From NCBI GenBank assembly GCA_016490735.1, contig JAEMWC010000023.1, positions 441,501-505,500 of the forward strand: 64,000 bases of DNA, given 5' to 3'. The translations under genes were made by a program, and so were the position numbers. The number at the start of each line of letters is the position of its first letter. Positions within the stretch are counted from its first letter, which is position 1. Shown one piece after another: positions 29,044-43,400 of the stretch. Below the pieces are notes generated by a model that was not told the origin of the DNA, made no database searches, and was given only the letters and a program-made list of their open reading frames with translations. The DNA is from Pachyseris speciosa. Lineage: Eukaryota; Cnidaria; Anthozoa; Scleractinia; Pachyseridae.

Positions 29044-32000
29044 GCGCCATCCCTGCTCCCCATATTAAACCAGGACTACAACCATCTCTCAACACGACAG
29101 ACGATAATTCAGTTTAGCAGCCTAAATCCATTCGACGTTAATCAAGATTTTTCAGAAATAACGTGGAAGCAAAGAATTTAGCACCGAGGAAAGGCTTGGC
29201 AAGGGAATCCAAAGATGAAAAGGAGGAGATTCACAGGCTTTTATCTCAAGGATTAGCCGAAAGAGAAGAAGTTTTCGACCTGCCAGGGAGGGATTGGCAG
29301 CAAATTTTAACAAATCTTCTAGACGCAAACTTCGTGAAGCTCAGGGTATTGATTAGGAAGGCTGATCGTCAAATTTCTCGCCGAACAAATCACATCATCC
29401 CGAGCACTGAAAGAACAAAGAGAACAACATGGGCCACTTTTATGAGAAAAGAGTGGCTCTGAGGACGTTTGACGTTGTTAACATTCAACTAACCGCGAAC
29501 ATAACGCATGGAGTTCTTCACCCTGAAGTTCAGCTCTTCAAAATCAATCCTAGTGTACATATATGCACTGAGCATCGACAGTACCCAAGGAGGTGTTTTG
29601 CAACGATGTCAAGGTCCCAAGCGTCTCGGAAGAAGTATTCTAGTGTGGAAAGCTATGTCCAAGCCTGGGAGCCTGTACATGCCATGGAAGCTGCTACTGG
29701 AGCCGTGGACGAGAGCGACGAGTTTACCATATATCACCTGAAAGTGCAGTGGGAAAAAACGTCCAACGGAGACACTGAGGGTTCCTTTAACCTTGAAATT
29801 CTGCTTAAAAAATCAAATTGAGTTCCAAAAGGGAGATTTTGTTTGCGTTCGCGTGAGAGAAGATAATTTTACTACAAACACTGATTCGGCACCCTCTGAC
29901 AATGTCACTAAAAAAAGCAACAACTCAAAGGTGAGTGCCTGTAGTTCATTCGCACCAATTCCGAAAGAACCAGGTTTTCTTGTTTTGTTTCACTTTGGTT
30001 TTTATCTTTCTTGTGTAATAAGTAAGAGCAATATAAACAAACAATTGGAGTGCGATATACGTGGCAGTGATCTTCAGATCTATAGTAGTATACTATCTGT
30101 ACTCGGTGTTTTTAATTGTAGCTTCTATAAAATTGTCCTTTTTATGATCCTATTTTTGTAGCCCAACGTTACTCACCGTTGCTCGTCGTACTTGGAGACC
30201 AACTCCCGTCATGAATCCCGCAGTGACTTGCCAAGTTTCTGGGTTGGTCACTGTATCATAAGGCAAATTAAGCCGTCAGTGAAGAAGTCTAACAGCTTGG
30301 AAGTCAAAATGGATCTGAATCAATCATCATCAGTCTTTCCCAAGGATTTAATCAGCACAGGTGGCCACTGTAGTACCTTAAACGTTATACACAGATCCCT
30401 AACACAAAGGTAGAGAACCTTCCACTATGGCAGCCAACTTTACATCTTCGCGTGTGTTTTCTACTTTATATTGGCAGTAATGGAGATGGAGATTCAAGAG
30501 TAAATGTTTTCTTTTATCTTGTTGTTGCATCAAAATAGAAGGCGTTTTTAATCTCTTGTGGGAAGGAGGGGGAGGGGGTGGTCCAAAGGTTTTGTTACTG
30601 AAGCTTTTCGTTCTTTAATTGTTTTGTATGTGTCCTTATTTCTGTTCATTAAGACGAATGTTCTTAGCTCTTTCCGTTGGGCTTTCAACTACATCCCAGC
30701 TTGTACACGCCATCTGCATGGGATGTGATCCTCCTCAAGGTAAATGATTGATACAGTGCATTAACTTGCGGTACTACAAAATTGACGTGTTGCTTTGTAA
30801 CTCTGACGGCTTGTAGTATAGACATCTTCCAACATCAAACGGTGTTGTTTCCAACTGTACCCTCCTAGTACTAGGAATCTTCATTTGGTTTGCTTTTAAC
30901 TGACTGTGCACTTCCTTGGCTGGGTTGAACGATCAAACATTTGTTCGTAGAGCAAAATGTCGGATGAAAATGATAACCATTTCAATGTAAAGTTGAGAGA
31001 GGCGGCTAAACGGTCAAACATGCTCTTCCACGACTTTGGATGACGTGTTTGATCGTTTGTCCCGGGCTTGCGATTACGTGTTAATAAGATAAGGGCAAAA
31101 GTTTTTAACGCTGATGTGGCACCGACGTCGAAAAGCACTGACAACAGTCAGGCAGCCATGCGGAGTAAAAACACTCGTTCGCTTGCAAGGAAAACAACAA
31201 ATCAAACAAACAATTCAACCACTTCTTTGCGTAAGGAACGAGTGGAGATGATTATTATTTATATCCAGTCGAGAGAAAAATACAAATTTTATTCCTGAAC
31301 AAAAGTAACGACGATTAAACGACATGTAGAGCTTCTATTTATTTTATTAAGTCACCTGTGTTGCAGAGGTTAGTACCACTTGAAACACACATCGGGAAAA
31401 AAATAGCAAACGGTTTCTCCAAAGAAAGAACTTCTTCCACTATCTTTGAGCTTTTCGTTCCTCCCATTAATGCCGGTGAACTGTTAAGTGACCTTTCTTG
31501 GTGAGCTACAAGATGCCGCGGTAAAGTGGAAGCCCTTGAAGCGTTGAATCATTTTGATTTTCAACAACACAATCCGGGCGTCATGCAACTTGATCCAAGT
31601 TTCAAGCGTTTCCTGAGACAAATCTTCTACCCTTCCCTTTGAAGTTTTTATCACTTGAAAATTCTCCTTCCAGAATATCTGTTGACTAGTTCTTGACTTT
31701 TAAACCTTTTACGCGAATTATGAGACAAACGTCGAAGAAGATGAAGTTGTTTTGGTCAAAATGAAGAAAACAACTGAATGTGAAATCTCGAGCAACAGAA
31801 AGCGCGCGGAAAACTAAGCCTCGTTTTGGCTTGGGTGTGTCGTTTTGGTTAAGTTAACCTGACTTGAGCCTGCGATCCAATCGAAAACCAGTACCTGGTA
31901 GCAGTCAACTCAAAAAAAAAACAGCTGACCTCGATTAGCTTTAAACATGATCCCGCGATATGGGCACGTGATAATGGTCAGCGGATACCTTGTTTTGACG

Positions 32001-32819
32001 TGGTGTCAATTGACAATAACATGGATGTCCAAAATTAAAGATGTACGCTGTAAACTAGCTCTTCAGCTGGCATGTAGCCGCCATGTTGGATTATTATTAT
32101 TTTTATTATTATTATTACTATTATTATTAGGATATTAACGTAGTAGCATTTCATATTGGCATACATGGAAGGGCGGACGTACGTACGGTCGGTCGGTCGT
32201 TCGTACGGTGACGTCATAACCAAATTTTCTCAGCCAGATAGGTTACCATATTTTTTTACCATGGTGCTCCGCGCGCGTGCCTTCGGAGTGCGGAGCTCCG
32301 CTACAAGTTTATTACGCAATAAAAATTAAAGGAGTTGACAACGGTATAACAACTGACGAAATATGAAATGACAAGGAAAAGACTCTTACAAACGTTGTAT
32401 TACTTGGTGAACGCGAAGGACGGAAAACTGAAGAAAGTGACGACGTAAAACGATGCTAGCTTGACAGAATCTAACACGAGAATGCCCCGATTCCACGATG
32501 ACTGAAAACTTATACAAATGAACTTAAACAAAGCAAACTTATGCCAAAAAATCTAACAGAATATAAATCGCCTTGAGCGAAAAGAATGCGAAAACAATAG
32601 GTAAAAATTGTCAACGCCAAACAAAAATGTAATTAAGATCGCAGAAAAGAAATTGCTATATGGCCGCAGCAACATCTGGCTCCCCTAAGAGTTTAACGAA
32701 ACTCGTAAGTCCTAAAATCTTAATCTTGGCTACTCAGTTTCTAAATCTTTATGGCTCCTCTGGCGGGAAGTACCTTCTGATCTTTATTCTTCACTCTCCG
32801 ATATAAGCACAAGCTATTG

Positions 32820-35800
32820 AATGGCTTCGTCTAGGGTCGTCGTTGCAGTGGCAACCTTCACCGATGGGACCTGCCCTCCTGAATCTGGGTGTGAGTCAAC
32901 AACTCGAGCCATGTTCCACTGGTTTCTCGGCACTCGATCATCGAGAATCAGCACCCCGATCCCCTCTTTGAAGATTTATCTTTGGGCTGGTCCATTTCAC
33001 TCTCTAGTGAAGATTCTGAACGTACTCTTTTCTCCATCTTGACCAAAATACATTAGACAGATATTGGACTCGTTTCCAACTACCAGCGAGTAATAAAAAA
33101 TTAGGATTAATTAAATAGCTCTATTTATATATTCAACTCTGAGTCACTTATTTATTTTCTCACTTCTCTTGCAGAGTTAGAACTCTTTTTAGCATATCCT
33201 CCTGTTTTTCAGTTTAGGTTTAGTCCATGTTTTTGTTACCTTCTTGTTATTTCTCTTAGCTTTGGTCGTTTTGCCCCGCCCCGATTAGCGTTGTGGCTAT
33301 TTGCGCGACAAACTATTTGTTTTGTTGTAAAGAACGTGTAATATAGTTGTTGTTGTTGTTACCTGGAGGGGGCATTACAACCTTAGACTTCATTGTCAGA
33401 AGGTGGTTCGGTGTCAAAGGATCTAGATCTCCGGGATCAGTTGACGGGACAGTAAGCGGACGGCTGTTGATAGTGCTTTCGACCTCAGCTAAAAGTATTC
33501 TTAATGATCATCGTTCAGGGTGAAGCATCAGTCCAGACAGAATTGATCGAAGAGACCGTATCTGGCCTTCCCAAACGCCACCCATATGGGACGCCGCTGG
33601 GAGATTCTATTCCCATTGTATAAGCCAATCAGCATTGGAGTCTTTCCAGAGGTGTCTTTGAATTTCATCATGGTCCATCTCTTCTAAGGCTTTCTTAAGC
33701 TCAGTCTGCGCTCCCAGGATATTGGTCCCCTTATCAGATCTTATCTCTCGTACTGGGTCTCTCCTTGCTATGAGTCTCCGTTGGACATTTATGAAAGAAT
33801 CCGTGTCTAGTGAGTCTGCCGTTTCGATGTGTACTGCCCTGCTAGCCAGTACTCCGTAGCGTTTTACTTCTGTTCTTTTTTGCTTTATGTAAAAGGGACC
33901 ACAGAGATCTACGCCACTGTAAGTGACGGGAGGGGAAGGTCTTATCCTCTCCTCCGAAAGGTCAACAATTGTCAGTTGTCCCACGAACAATTGCCAGTTG
34001 TCCCACGAAGACGAAGACATACAACACACCTGGAAATGAGATGTCTTATATCAGAATTCATATTAATTATTCAATAACGGCTTCTAAGCTCCTTTCGTGT
34101 TATACCTCTGCCTGCAAGAGCTACTTTCTTGTGAGCGTCGCGGACAAATAGGTCGACGATGAAACTTTTCCTCAGAAAAATTATAGGGTGCTTGAAGTCT
34201 ACTGGAAACTACTGTGAGCGACGCAGCCTACCACCAACACGAATGAGCCCATCTTGGTCCAGGATAGGATCAAGGCGATACAAGGTACTTGACTTCCTGA
34301 TATCAGACGTCTTTGCCTTTATGAATTGGCGGTCGTTCTCGGAGTCTACTCGTTGAATCTTCTGTAACGCTTGTATTTCCTGGCGAAATGCACCTCTTTA
34401 CACGAGTTTAAGAATGGTCTTATCAGCTCTATCTACTTTTTGTACTGGCAATGGTTTGAACTCGACATGAGTTGCATGTTTTCCTCTGTTAGCATCAACC
34501 TTAATGATACTTTGCTTTGGCTTGACACGGAGTATCCAAGCAATGGATCTCTTATCCGGTGCCATTCGGAAAATCTTGTGAGCCTTGTCAAGCGGTCATT
34601 GTTTTCAATTATGTCCATGTTGTGCACCAGAACTTCCGTTACCTCAGGATCATCCACAAAAATACCGTTCAGGTCACAGGGGAATCGAGGCCACTCACTC
34701 TCAGGTAAACATAGGGAATTTGGACCTGTAATCCAACCGTGCTGTTTAGATAACTCAGGGCTATTAAGTCCACGTGGTGCGTCGTCGGCTGGGTTCTGCT
34801 TGTTCTCAACGTACCTCCACTGATTTTGGTCTGTTGCGTCCCGTATCGTCTGTAAGCGATTCGCCACAAAAACGTAGAGTCATTTCTTGTTATTGCGGAT
34901 GTACTTTAACACAGTTGCGCTGTCCGTCCAGTAGAACTTGCTCTCAAGAGGTTCATCTAACTCTCTAGCAGACATTTCTCCCACTCGAACTGAAACTGTA
35001 GCTGCGGTGAGGTCTAGACGTGGGATTTTCATGGCTTAAACTGGAGGTACGCGAGCTTTCCCCATAAGGAATGCACAATGGATGCCACCTCTCTCTTTCT
35101 CGATTCTAAGGTAGGTATTCTGACCGTAACCTGTTGAGCTGGCATCCGAGAAGCTGTGGATTTGTCTCGAGACAACCGTGCCAAAGCTTGCAGGCTTGAG
35201 ACATCGTTCCATAGAGAATTGCTCCAGGACAGGCAACTGGCTTTTCCAATTTTCCCAAAGTACGCGGAACTCTTCGCCGATCTCATCATCCCAACTCAGC
35301 TTCGCACGACACAAACCCTGAAATATCTTCCTTCGGACCAACATAAAAGGTGCAGCTATTACCAGGGGGGTCTTAGACCGAACATATGGTGGACAAAATC
35401 TATCTTCATGTTGGTGGCTGGTCTTTTATGACGATTCTCAAACGTGTCTGACTCGATCGCCTACTGCACTCCAAGAGCTCTCTCGATTAGATAGTAATTG
35501 TTGCCTATCTCCAATGATCTCACTTCTTGTGCACGTGCTTCTTCTGGGATACTTTCCAGAACGACCTTAATGTTACTGACGAACTTGGCCAAATTGAAAC
35601 CTCCGTGTGCACAAGCACAGAGAACATCACGTATTCTTCCGATAGCGGAATCTACTGTCTCTTCTGAACGAAGACGATCGTCACCATAGCAATTCTTCCT
35701 TAGAACATCCGCAGCATCTGCACCAACAATCCTCTCAGCGTAATCGTCTGCTCTCCGCAACGCGAAATTTGAGCAACTCGGCGATGAAACCGCGCCAAAT

Positions 35801-36020
35801 AAGTGAACATTCATCTGATACTCCTCAAGATTCTGTGTTAACTCCCCATCAGGCCACCATAGAAAGGGAAGGAGGTCTCGTTGGCTTTCTGGCATCCGGA
35901 CTTGACTGAACATTGTATCAACGCGATTCGTCCTTGGCGAAACCTGGTTAGAACACCAAGAGTCGATTCGTGTGGTCTGCCCCCTGAAGCAGCTTCTCGT
36001 TCAGTAATGTGCCTCCAAAT
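32820..36020 (-). mobile_element. Degenerate BEL/Pao LTR retrotransposon (pol region)
   Basis: Reading right to left: reverse transcriptase (MFSQVRMPESQRDL, LFGAVSSPSCSNFAL, and CYGDD in place of YVDD), RNase H-like and linker segments, then integrase (TYSGVDLCGPFYIK, HIETADSLDTDSFI, IRSDKGTN, SHMGGVWERQIRS) and a C-terminal part near 32820-33060 (NQWNMARVVDSHPDSGGQV). Several frames and stops are present. No LTRs were found. It lies in an intron of the HELZ2-like gene, in antisense orientation. Confidence 0.8.
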
Positions 36021-38532
36021 CTAGAGCTACCGTCAAACGCAACCATTGTCTTGATAGGCGTGTAAGCGAAGGCAGCAAACTCTGCTGTTGTTGCTCCGCC
36101 AGCAACAGCAACAAAGCTGCCTTGTACTTCGTTGCAAGTCGGTCATGTATAATTCAGTTGCGAGAGGTTCTATTTTCGGCGGTGGTATTGACTTCATATC
36201 CTGGTGTTGCATCAGTTTAGGAGGGATTTGTTTTGCAGGAACGTCGTGTAAACCCGCGGTGAAACGCTTTGCATCATTCAGGGTGTTTGACGTTACTACT
36301 TCCGATTTGGACGGGTCAGAGAGAGACTTTTCCATTGCCAGAGAAACCCCATCAAATCAGAAAATCAGATAATCCATCAAACTTTAATTCTCTTACTTAC
36401 AGTTCACACATAGATTGGTCTGCCTATGTTTGCAACAAGTACCTCTGGTCCTGCAATTCAGATCAACGCCTTAGGCCCTTATCAGAACATTCGAATGCTC
36501 TGTCCCAAGGAAACCTGTGACTTTATAACTTTTCTATATGATTTCGTAATCGATTAATATCCAGTAATGTCACTTTTTCCGTTGCACGATACTGTTTCTC
36601 GATGATATTTATAACTGACACGTCAATACTAATTGGTCCAATTTGGATACTGATGCTGATTTAACTATCAAGCTAGAACACGTCAACCACATTTCCGTCG
36701 CAATTCTTATTTACTGTCTCATTGTCTTTTTAAAGGTACTGGCAAGACTGTAACAGGTGTCCATATGGCATACTGGTTCACGAAACGAAACAAACAGTTA
36801 CAGTCACAAGACAAAGAATCTTTCGAGTTTGATGTCCTAAACTGTTCACCAAATCTTAAAGCACCACCTCAAGTCATTCACTGTGGTCCTTCCAACAAGT
36901 CCGTGGACGTAGTAGCTGGTTAGTTTCAAGCATTTTTTTTATCAAATCTACTTGGGATGTAGCTCCAGAACATTTGACGTAGTCTAGGCAAAGATTCCCA
37001 GGACCTCTGTTATGGCCTTATTTGCATTCTTGAATAACATTCTGCCAAGTTATGTTTGTCCGAAAGCTGTTTTACATCTATAGAAAACTGATACAAAAAA
37101 GGAAAACGGGTCTGTAACTGAATCGACATAGATTAATTATTTCCAGTTTCTCGTCATCAGATAATGGCTGGTAAACGGTCGCAATACAAATCAAAGCATG
37201 TCTAATGTCAAGTTCGAATTCAAACTTGAAAATAAAAGAATAACTGATTCACTGTAGCGATAGCTGTTCTCAACTCTCTCGGATGTCTTTCCTGTAAGGT
37301 AAAATGTTGCAGATCCCCGACATCAAGATTCTCCGCGTCTATGGTGATCGCAAGGAAGAAGCGGAGTTTCCCATCCCAAACAAGCGCAAACCTCTGAAAC
37401 GCTCAACTGACGACGATTTTCAAGTGGCAGATGGGGGACTGAAGGCTGTCTCTTTACATCACGTGATCCGAGGAGAAAGGTGTCCGTACGCTTCTGATTT
37501 ACGAGAGTATGAGCTCAAATTTGAAGAAGACCGAAAGAACGAAATAAGAACGACAGACTCTGAAGTGGAAAGTTACTGCAAAGTAAGACCTCATTTGACT
37601 TAACCCAGTTTATAAAAAAATACATGTTAAGGTAAAACCCTGACGTCTGAACCAATATGCACAACCCTCTAGTGATTCAACTTCATGTACCTGAACGCAA
37701 TAGATGTATCTTTGTAATTTTGAAAATGCATGTTGGGTAACATGCGAAACGTCAAGTCGTTTTATAGGATGCTTTCTTTTCGCTGTTTGTGTTGTATTCT
37801 TGATTAATCCTAGAAGGCCCAAAATCAAGAGATTGTGTGACATGTACGTCATTAATGACACACACACACAAATTCATCAGATTCATGGCTAAAATCAAAG
37901 ATTTGTTCTCGCCATTAGCTACTTATGGATGACCAACCCACTGTGATTAACTATTCTCAAAATATAGTTATAGTAGTTACCGTTAAGTCATTATATCAAT
38001 TCCACTGATTACTCTCTTGACACAATAGCAATCTGAACACTATCTGTGCCGGCCTAGCAGCAAATAACTGGTATATCATAAACAATTTGGAATATTTGGC
38101 CTTCATTTCTAGGTCTTTCTAGGGCTTCTCAACCAGCTTATTAAATTAGAAACACTGTCAGACAAGATGTACGTACAGGTGGCTGGAAACTTTGTAAAAC
38201 CAATGTTTAACCCAATGTTTAATTTAGTTTGGTTTCTTGATTAAATAGCTAATTGGTGAAGCTGAAAAATGGGCATTTCAGTCATTCGGAGTGCAGATTA
38301 TTTTATGCACATGTGCAAGAGCCGGCAGTTCCAGGATAATTCAGTACTGTAACAACATCAAGCAGTGCATTGTGGATGAATGTGGCATGTGCATGGAGCC
38401 CGAATCACTCGTACCGATCACGAGCATGGCCAGAAATTCATTTCACTTTTGCACGCGGCTCGGCTGACCGAGACGCAGGCTCTAGGGATGAGATAGCACA
38501 GCTTCGATCGTTTTGTATGAAAAAGTTGAACG

Positions 38533-38538
38533 ATAAAG
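38533..38538. repeat. Target duplication ATAAAG, left
   Basis: ATAAAG precedes the left TIR and is repeated at 40489-40494. Confidence 0.8.
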
Positions 38539-40488
38539 GAGGGTCTGGATGGGGTTAACTGACAACTGACAAATGGCCAAAAAAACAACTGACAAATAGC
38601 CGAAAATTTAACTGACAACTGACATTTTAAGTCGGTTTTACTGACAACTGACAAAAGGCTTTTGGTATTTTAGCCTATTTTGGTTAAAAAAAATATCACG
38701 TTAACCTTTTTTCCTTTAGTGTTCATTCGTTTAGGATCGTTTTTAGATCGGAACTTTCAAGCTGAGTTTCTAATAAGTCTGTTAAAAATTAACCATATAA
38801 AATTTGAGTTGTTTAACCCTAAGAAGTATATGTAACGTGATCTTGAATTGAAGGCCACGCGTTTCAGGCCCAAAAGGTCATTAATCTATAACGGTCTTGA
38901 TCCTGGAGGGGAAACGAAACGGCTGCTGGTGGCGTTATTAAAGCTATCGGTTTCTATCGTCTTGTTTCCGATGCAACATAAATAAGAATATGTAGAGTCT
39001 TTTCTAGGCTTGAAAGAACTGGCAACAAAATATGGCTTTGGCAATTATCCCAGCTAACCCCCAGATCGTTTCGTTTACCACTTCATTGTTCAGTACAAAC
39101 AGTAAAATAGATTGCTGTGTCCAGATGATGCCCAAAGAGACATTAGAGTACAAGTGACATTAGAGTACAATGGGGCTGGTATTACTGGTGCTTGATTGCC
39201 ACTTGTGAACTACCCAAATGGCATTTCAAGTGCCGGTTCTGTTGATGTTCTGAGGCAGCAGGCTTACTTCTTCATTTGTTCAGTTGGTGTTTCTGGTGGT
39301 CTGTACGAATGCAGCCTCTCATCCTTAGCTATTCTTGAAAGTTGACTTGTTTTTGAAAAACAACTCGGAAACGTGTAATGAAATCAAGATGCTCTGTGGC
39401 TTTGGAAACGAAATTGTTTCTGACTTAGGAGCTCGAAAGGTCAATTTTTTATTAGAGAAAACAGTTATAAGACTTTGGTCGGTTCTGGAGAGGAGGGAAC
39501 AAGTGACGGAACCGATCAAACATGTTCATTTCAGTCAGGTTTGCGAGATTTGTTCATTGCCGAAGACACTTGTTGTATCGGATGTTGCTGCAGGCACTAT
39601 CAAACTATAGTTTCTGGACTCAAAGTGGTACTGTGTCATTCTTAAGAGTACTGGGACTCCTCTATCACAATTTTGCATTGGCATCCACGCTCAAAGCACA
39701 GAGAAAACTGACACAAGTGTCCCTTCAAGATGCTTTAAACAACGTCTTGTGTGTACATGAACACATCAAGAGAACCGTTTCTGAAGTGAAACAAAGGCGT
39801 AGCACAAAAGAAACCACAGCGAGAATCTTCCCGCAGTGTTAAACATGAGACTTTTATTACTACCTTGCTGAGTCTCAAGATTTTGGGACCATCTCCAGGG
39901 CGGTGAGTCTTGAAGAGAGTAAGAAACTTGGGGGGCAAAGTGTTTCACCCACGAGAAGTCCCACAGACCAGCATGAATTTTGCTAGCATAGAGTTCATAT
40001 ACAACCTCTTCCGTCTGCAGAGATCAGTGCTGAGACTGAAACGGCTATGAAAGAATTCGTTGACAAATATCGTCCTGTAAGACAAAGAATTGTCCGAGGT
40101 GAAACCACAAAGGACAAGGCAGGGGCGGGCCCTACAGCCAGCAGTTTACGATGACCAATCCGCAAATTGAGCTAAAGTGGACTTAGAGAGAGAGGCCGAA
40201 GATGAATTGGCACCTCAACATGTGCATGACACAACTCATGCAGTTCCTTGTAAGAAATTGAGATGAAAAAGGAGAAATCAAAGAAATTTAAGAAAATGTT
40301 GGTTCTGCATTTAATTATATGTATTTGTTCTAAAAATGGGCCAACCAGGAATGTTTTCAGGTCTTCAATTAATTATTAACAGCCACTTAACTGACAACTG
40401 ACAAATGCCTCAAAATTTAACTGACAACTGACAAATGGACGAGATTTTAACTGACAACTGACATTTGCATTACCCCATCCAGACCCTC
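38539..40488. mobile_element. DNA transposon, 1,950 bp, 17-bp TIRs
   Basis: GAGGGTCTGGATGGGGT (38539-38555) is inverted at 40472-40488, with ATAAAG on both sides. Next to each end lie several copies of AACTGACAACTGACAAATG in the same direct orientation (38557-38660 and 40388-40464). The interior has two overlapping open stretches (39335-39610, 39522-39842) that I do not recognise, with no DDE motif. It is probably non-autonomous with a captured or decayed gene. It sits in an intron of the HELZ2-like gene just after the Walker B exon. The superfamily was not determined. Confidence 0.8.
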
Positions 40489-43400
40489 ATAAAGACGAAG
40501 TATGGATTACAAAAAAATAAATTAAATAATACCTCAACAGTTTATATTCTTAGTCATGTGTACAAGTCATTCATAAGTCATATTCATTTATATTTCGCGG
40601 CAATTTTACCTTGTTTGTTTATTTCACCAATAATGGGTTTTCTTATATAATCACTATGGTGGCCATACAATAGGACCAATCATTAGTCCTGTACTAATTA
40701 AAAGCAATAAACTAGTACTTAGGCCTACCCCAAGTTATTAGAGCAAGATGGCGGCGAAAAATGAACAAAGATGTTGTGAAGTGAAGACAGTATTTTAACA
40801 CGCAGGGATCCTCGAATGATTGGAGTCGTCACGCTACCGTGTGTTTGTATTACGAGCCGAACTTTTACCTTTGTTTGGATGAGATGGGAAGGACGAGGAT
40901 GCATTTTCAGAGGACAAAAACACTGAAATGTGAAAGAGACGAATGTCTTCTTGAAGTTTCGGACCGAACAAATGCGAATTTGTCAATTGTGTTGTCGTCA
41001 GGAACCAACGAAAAGTGGCATTTTGGAACGCGATGGTCGATTTTATAGACATTTGTATGGAAGACGAAGGTAAAGTATATTGTTTGTACTTTTTTGCTGG
41101 GAAGTGCGAAACTTAAATCTGCGAATTCAATTTTGCCGAAACTAATATCTAAACACGTTACACTTTCAATATTGTGCCTTATCCCATATCTCTGTAAAAT
41201 TCTGTTGTTTGTGCTCGTAAGTGTCAATAGCTACTGCGCGTGCGTGAAATTTAATTCTGGCCATGTTCAAGAACTCGACAAGTGGTGCTGATTGGTGACC
41301 ACAAACAGCTACAACCAGTCATTCAGGATCAACTTGCAAAGACGCTTGGTTTGAACATTTCTATGTTCGAAAGGCTTTCAAACCGAGCTATAATGCTTGA
41401 GTTACAGTACAGAATGGTAAGCTGAAAAGATTACGCGTCTTTCGTTGAAAATTAGTGTCATTAAACCTACTTCAAATATCAAGTGGAAATTTTGAGACAA
41501 AGTTCTTCAAAATTACTAATAAGATTGTCCTTGAAACTTCGTTGAAGTACTTTTAGTCAAGCAACCAAATGAAACAGAAAAATGATTACGTTTTGCCTGA
41601 AATATTGCTGGAACCTCTCTTTCTCATCAGTCAGTAGAGAGCTGTTAAGTTTTCGGTGTAACCAATTGATTCGTCTGGAGGCTTCTTCGATTAAGTTCTC
41701 GCCAAACCCCATAACAACGGCTCACAATTCACAATTGGGGGGGGGGGGATCCTTTCATTAGTGTTCAATTTTTCTTCTTACCTTAATAGCATCATGGACA
41801 CCTCAGTAGTAAATGTCAGGAGAGCCAAACTAGGCAACGCAAAGTATTTGAATTGCGATTAAGTGTGCCATTGTCACAGAACAGTATAAGTTGTCATTAC
41901 ATGCTTTCCAGTAAGAGTTTTCTGTATAACTTCCTCAGCACTATGGAATCTGCCAATTTCCTTGAACATATTTTTACGATAAAAAACTGAAGACGGCTCC
42001 ATCTGTACCAAAATCTGACCCTCGTCTACAGTCCTTTTGGCCTACGCAAGAAAGCGCAACGCTTCCCATAGCATTCTGCCACGTCGAGGGGGAAGAGGAG
42101 GCCAGTGCCATTAAGACATCGCAGAGCAATGAACCGTCGTAGGCAAACATGAGTGAAGTCAGAAAAGTGGTAGGTTTGATGAACACTAAATTAGGAATTT
42201 ACAATTTCTTGCTACCTCTAAACTCTTCCCACTTTTTAAATATTCAAACACTGATTAAAAATAATCAGAGTATGCCCGTGGTAACCTATCATAACAGAGT
42301 GCAATGAAGCCAAATTAGAGCTGGTTATTTTTAAAGTTGAAAATGTGAAAATTCTGTTAAAGTTTAATATACGAAAGTGTTAAAATCACGCGAAAAATTT
42401 ATATATCTGAGCAGCGTTCGTGGTTCACGATGTTTTTCAAGTTGAGCGCTCTAGTACAAGGGCAAATGACATGTCACAGTATTTTGGGCTATACAACGTT
42501 TAAGTTAATAGTTCTTAATATTTGACCCATTTCAGAGACATGTGGTCAGATATTTGGTCTCGAAAATGAATGTAGACCCAGCACGCGTTGTAGTCTTAAC
42601 ACCTTATAGAGAACAGCGAAGCAGAATAAGCACAGTTTTGCAAGACGTGAACCGGTGCAAGGATATCCTCGTTACAGCAATCATTAAAAGCCAAGGTAAA
42701 ATTTTAATTATCTGGGACGACTAATTTTTGCTTTCCTCATAATATCAGCAATTCCATAACTGTTTTCCCTCAAGAATGAACCCATTTAGAGCACTTACAA
42801 TGGACAAATAAAAACAAATGGTCAAAAGACAATTATTCGCCATTGATGATTAGTAAGACACACCTGGCGTATTATGTTTCCCTTTTCGATACAAGAAAAC
42901 ATTGAAGTTAATTAAAACAACAACAAAAATAAAAACTCGCAAATTACATTGCCTTTGCCTTCCATTGGACAGAGACTGGAAGCATCGACGGCTAGAGATA
43001 GATAAAATATTATTTTGAATCTGAAGAAGACTGGAAGTGTCAAAAACGTATTTCACATACAAAACCTTTCCGTTACTTAAGCAAATTATAATTACAGCAA
43101 GTCTGCTTGCCGCATAATTAGCTATTATTTGCTAACCTTTCTTAGTTTACAAAATTTCAACGAGGGCACGCCTATTTTCTTTTCTTTCTTAGGAAGTGAA
43201 TGGGATTACGTTATCTTATCCTTGGTTCGTTCCGAGAAGACAGATGAACTAGACCCAGACCCCTCTCTATGTTGGTTTCGCGAACATCTTGGATTTTTGA
43301 CTGACGAACACCAGATAAACGTAGGGCTTACAAGAGCACGAAAAGGACTCTCTATTATTGGTAAGTACCATCAGCAAAAATCTAAGTTATACAAAAGGGC

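Noticed and set aside
28829..29095. Frames around 28.8-29.1 kb with apparent conserved peptides (RDGAVVRALAFHQ)
   Set aside because: The peptide is the translation of the tRNA-derived SINE head and not a protein gene.
41746..41757. Poly-G run as a regulatory G-quadruplex
   Set aside because: A single run cannot be separated from a simple homopolymer or a sequencing artefact.
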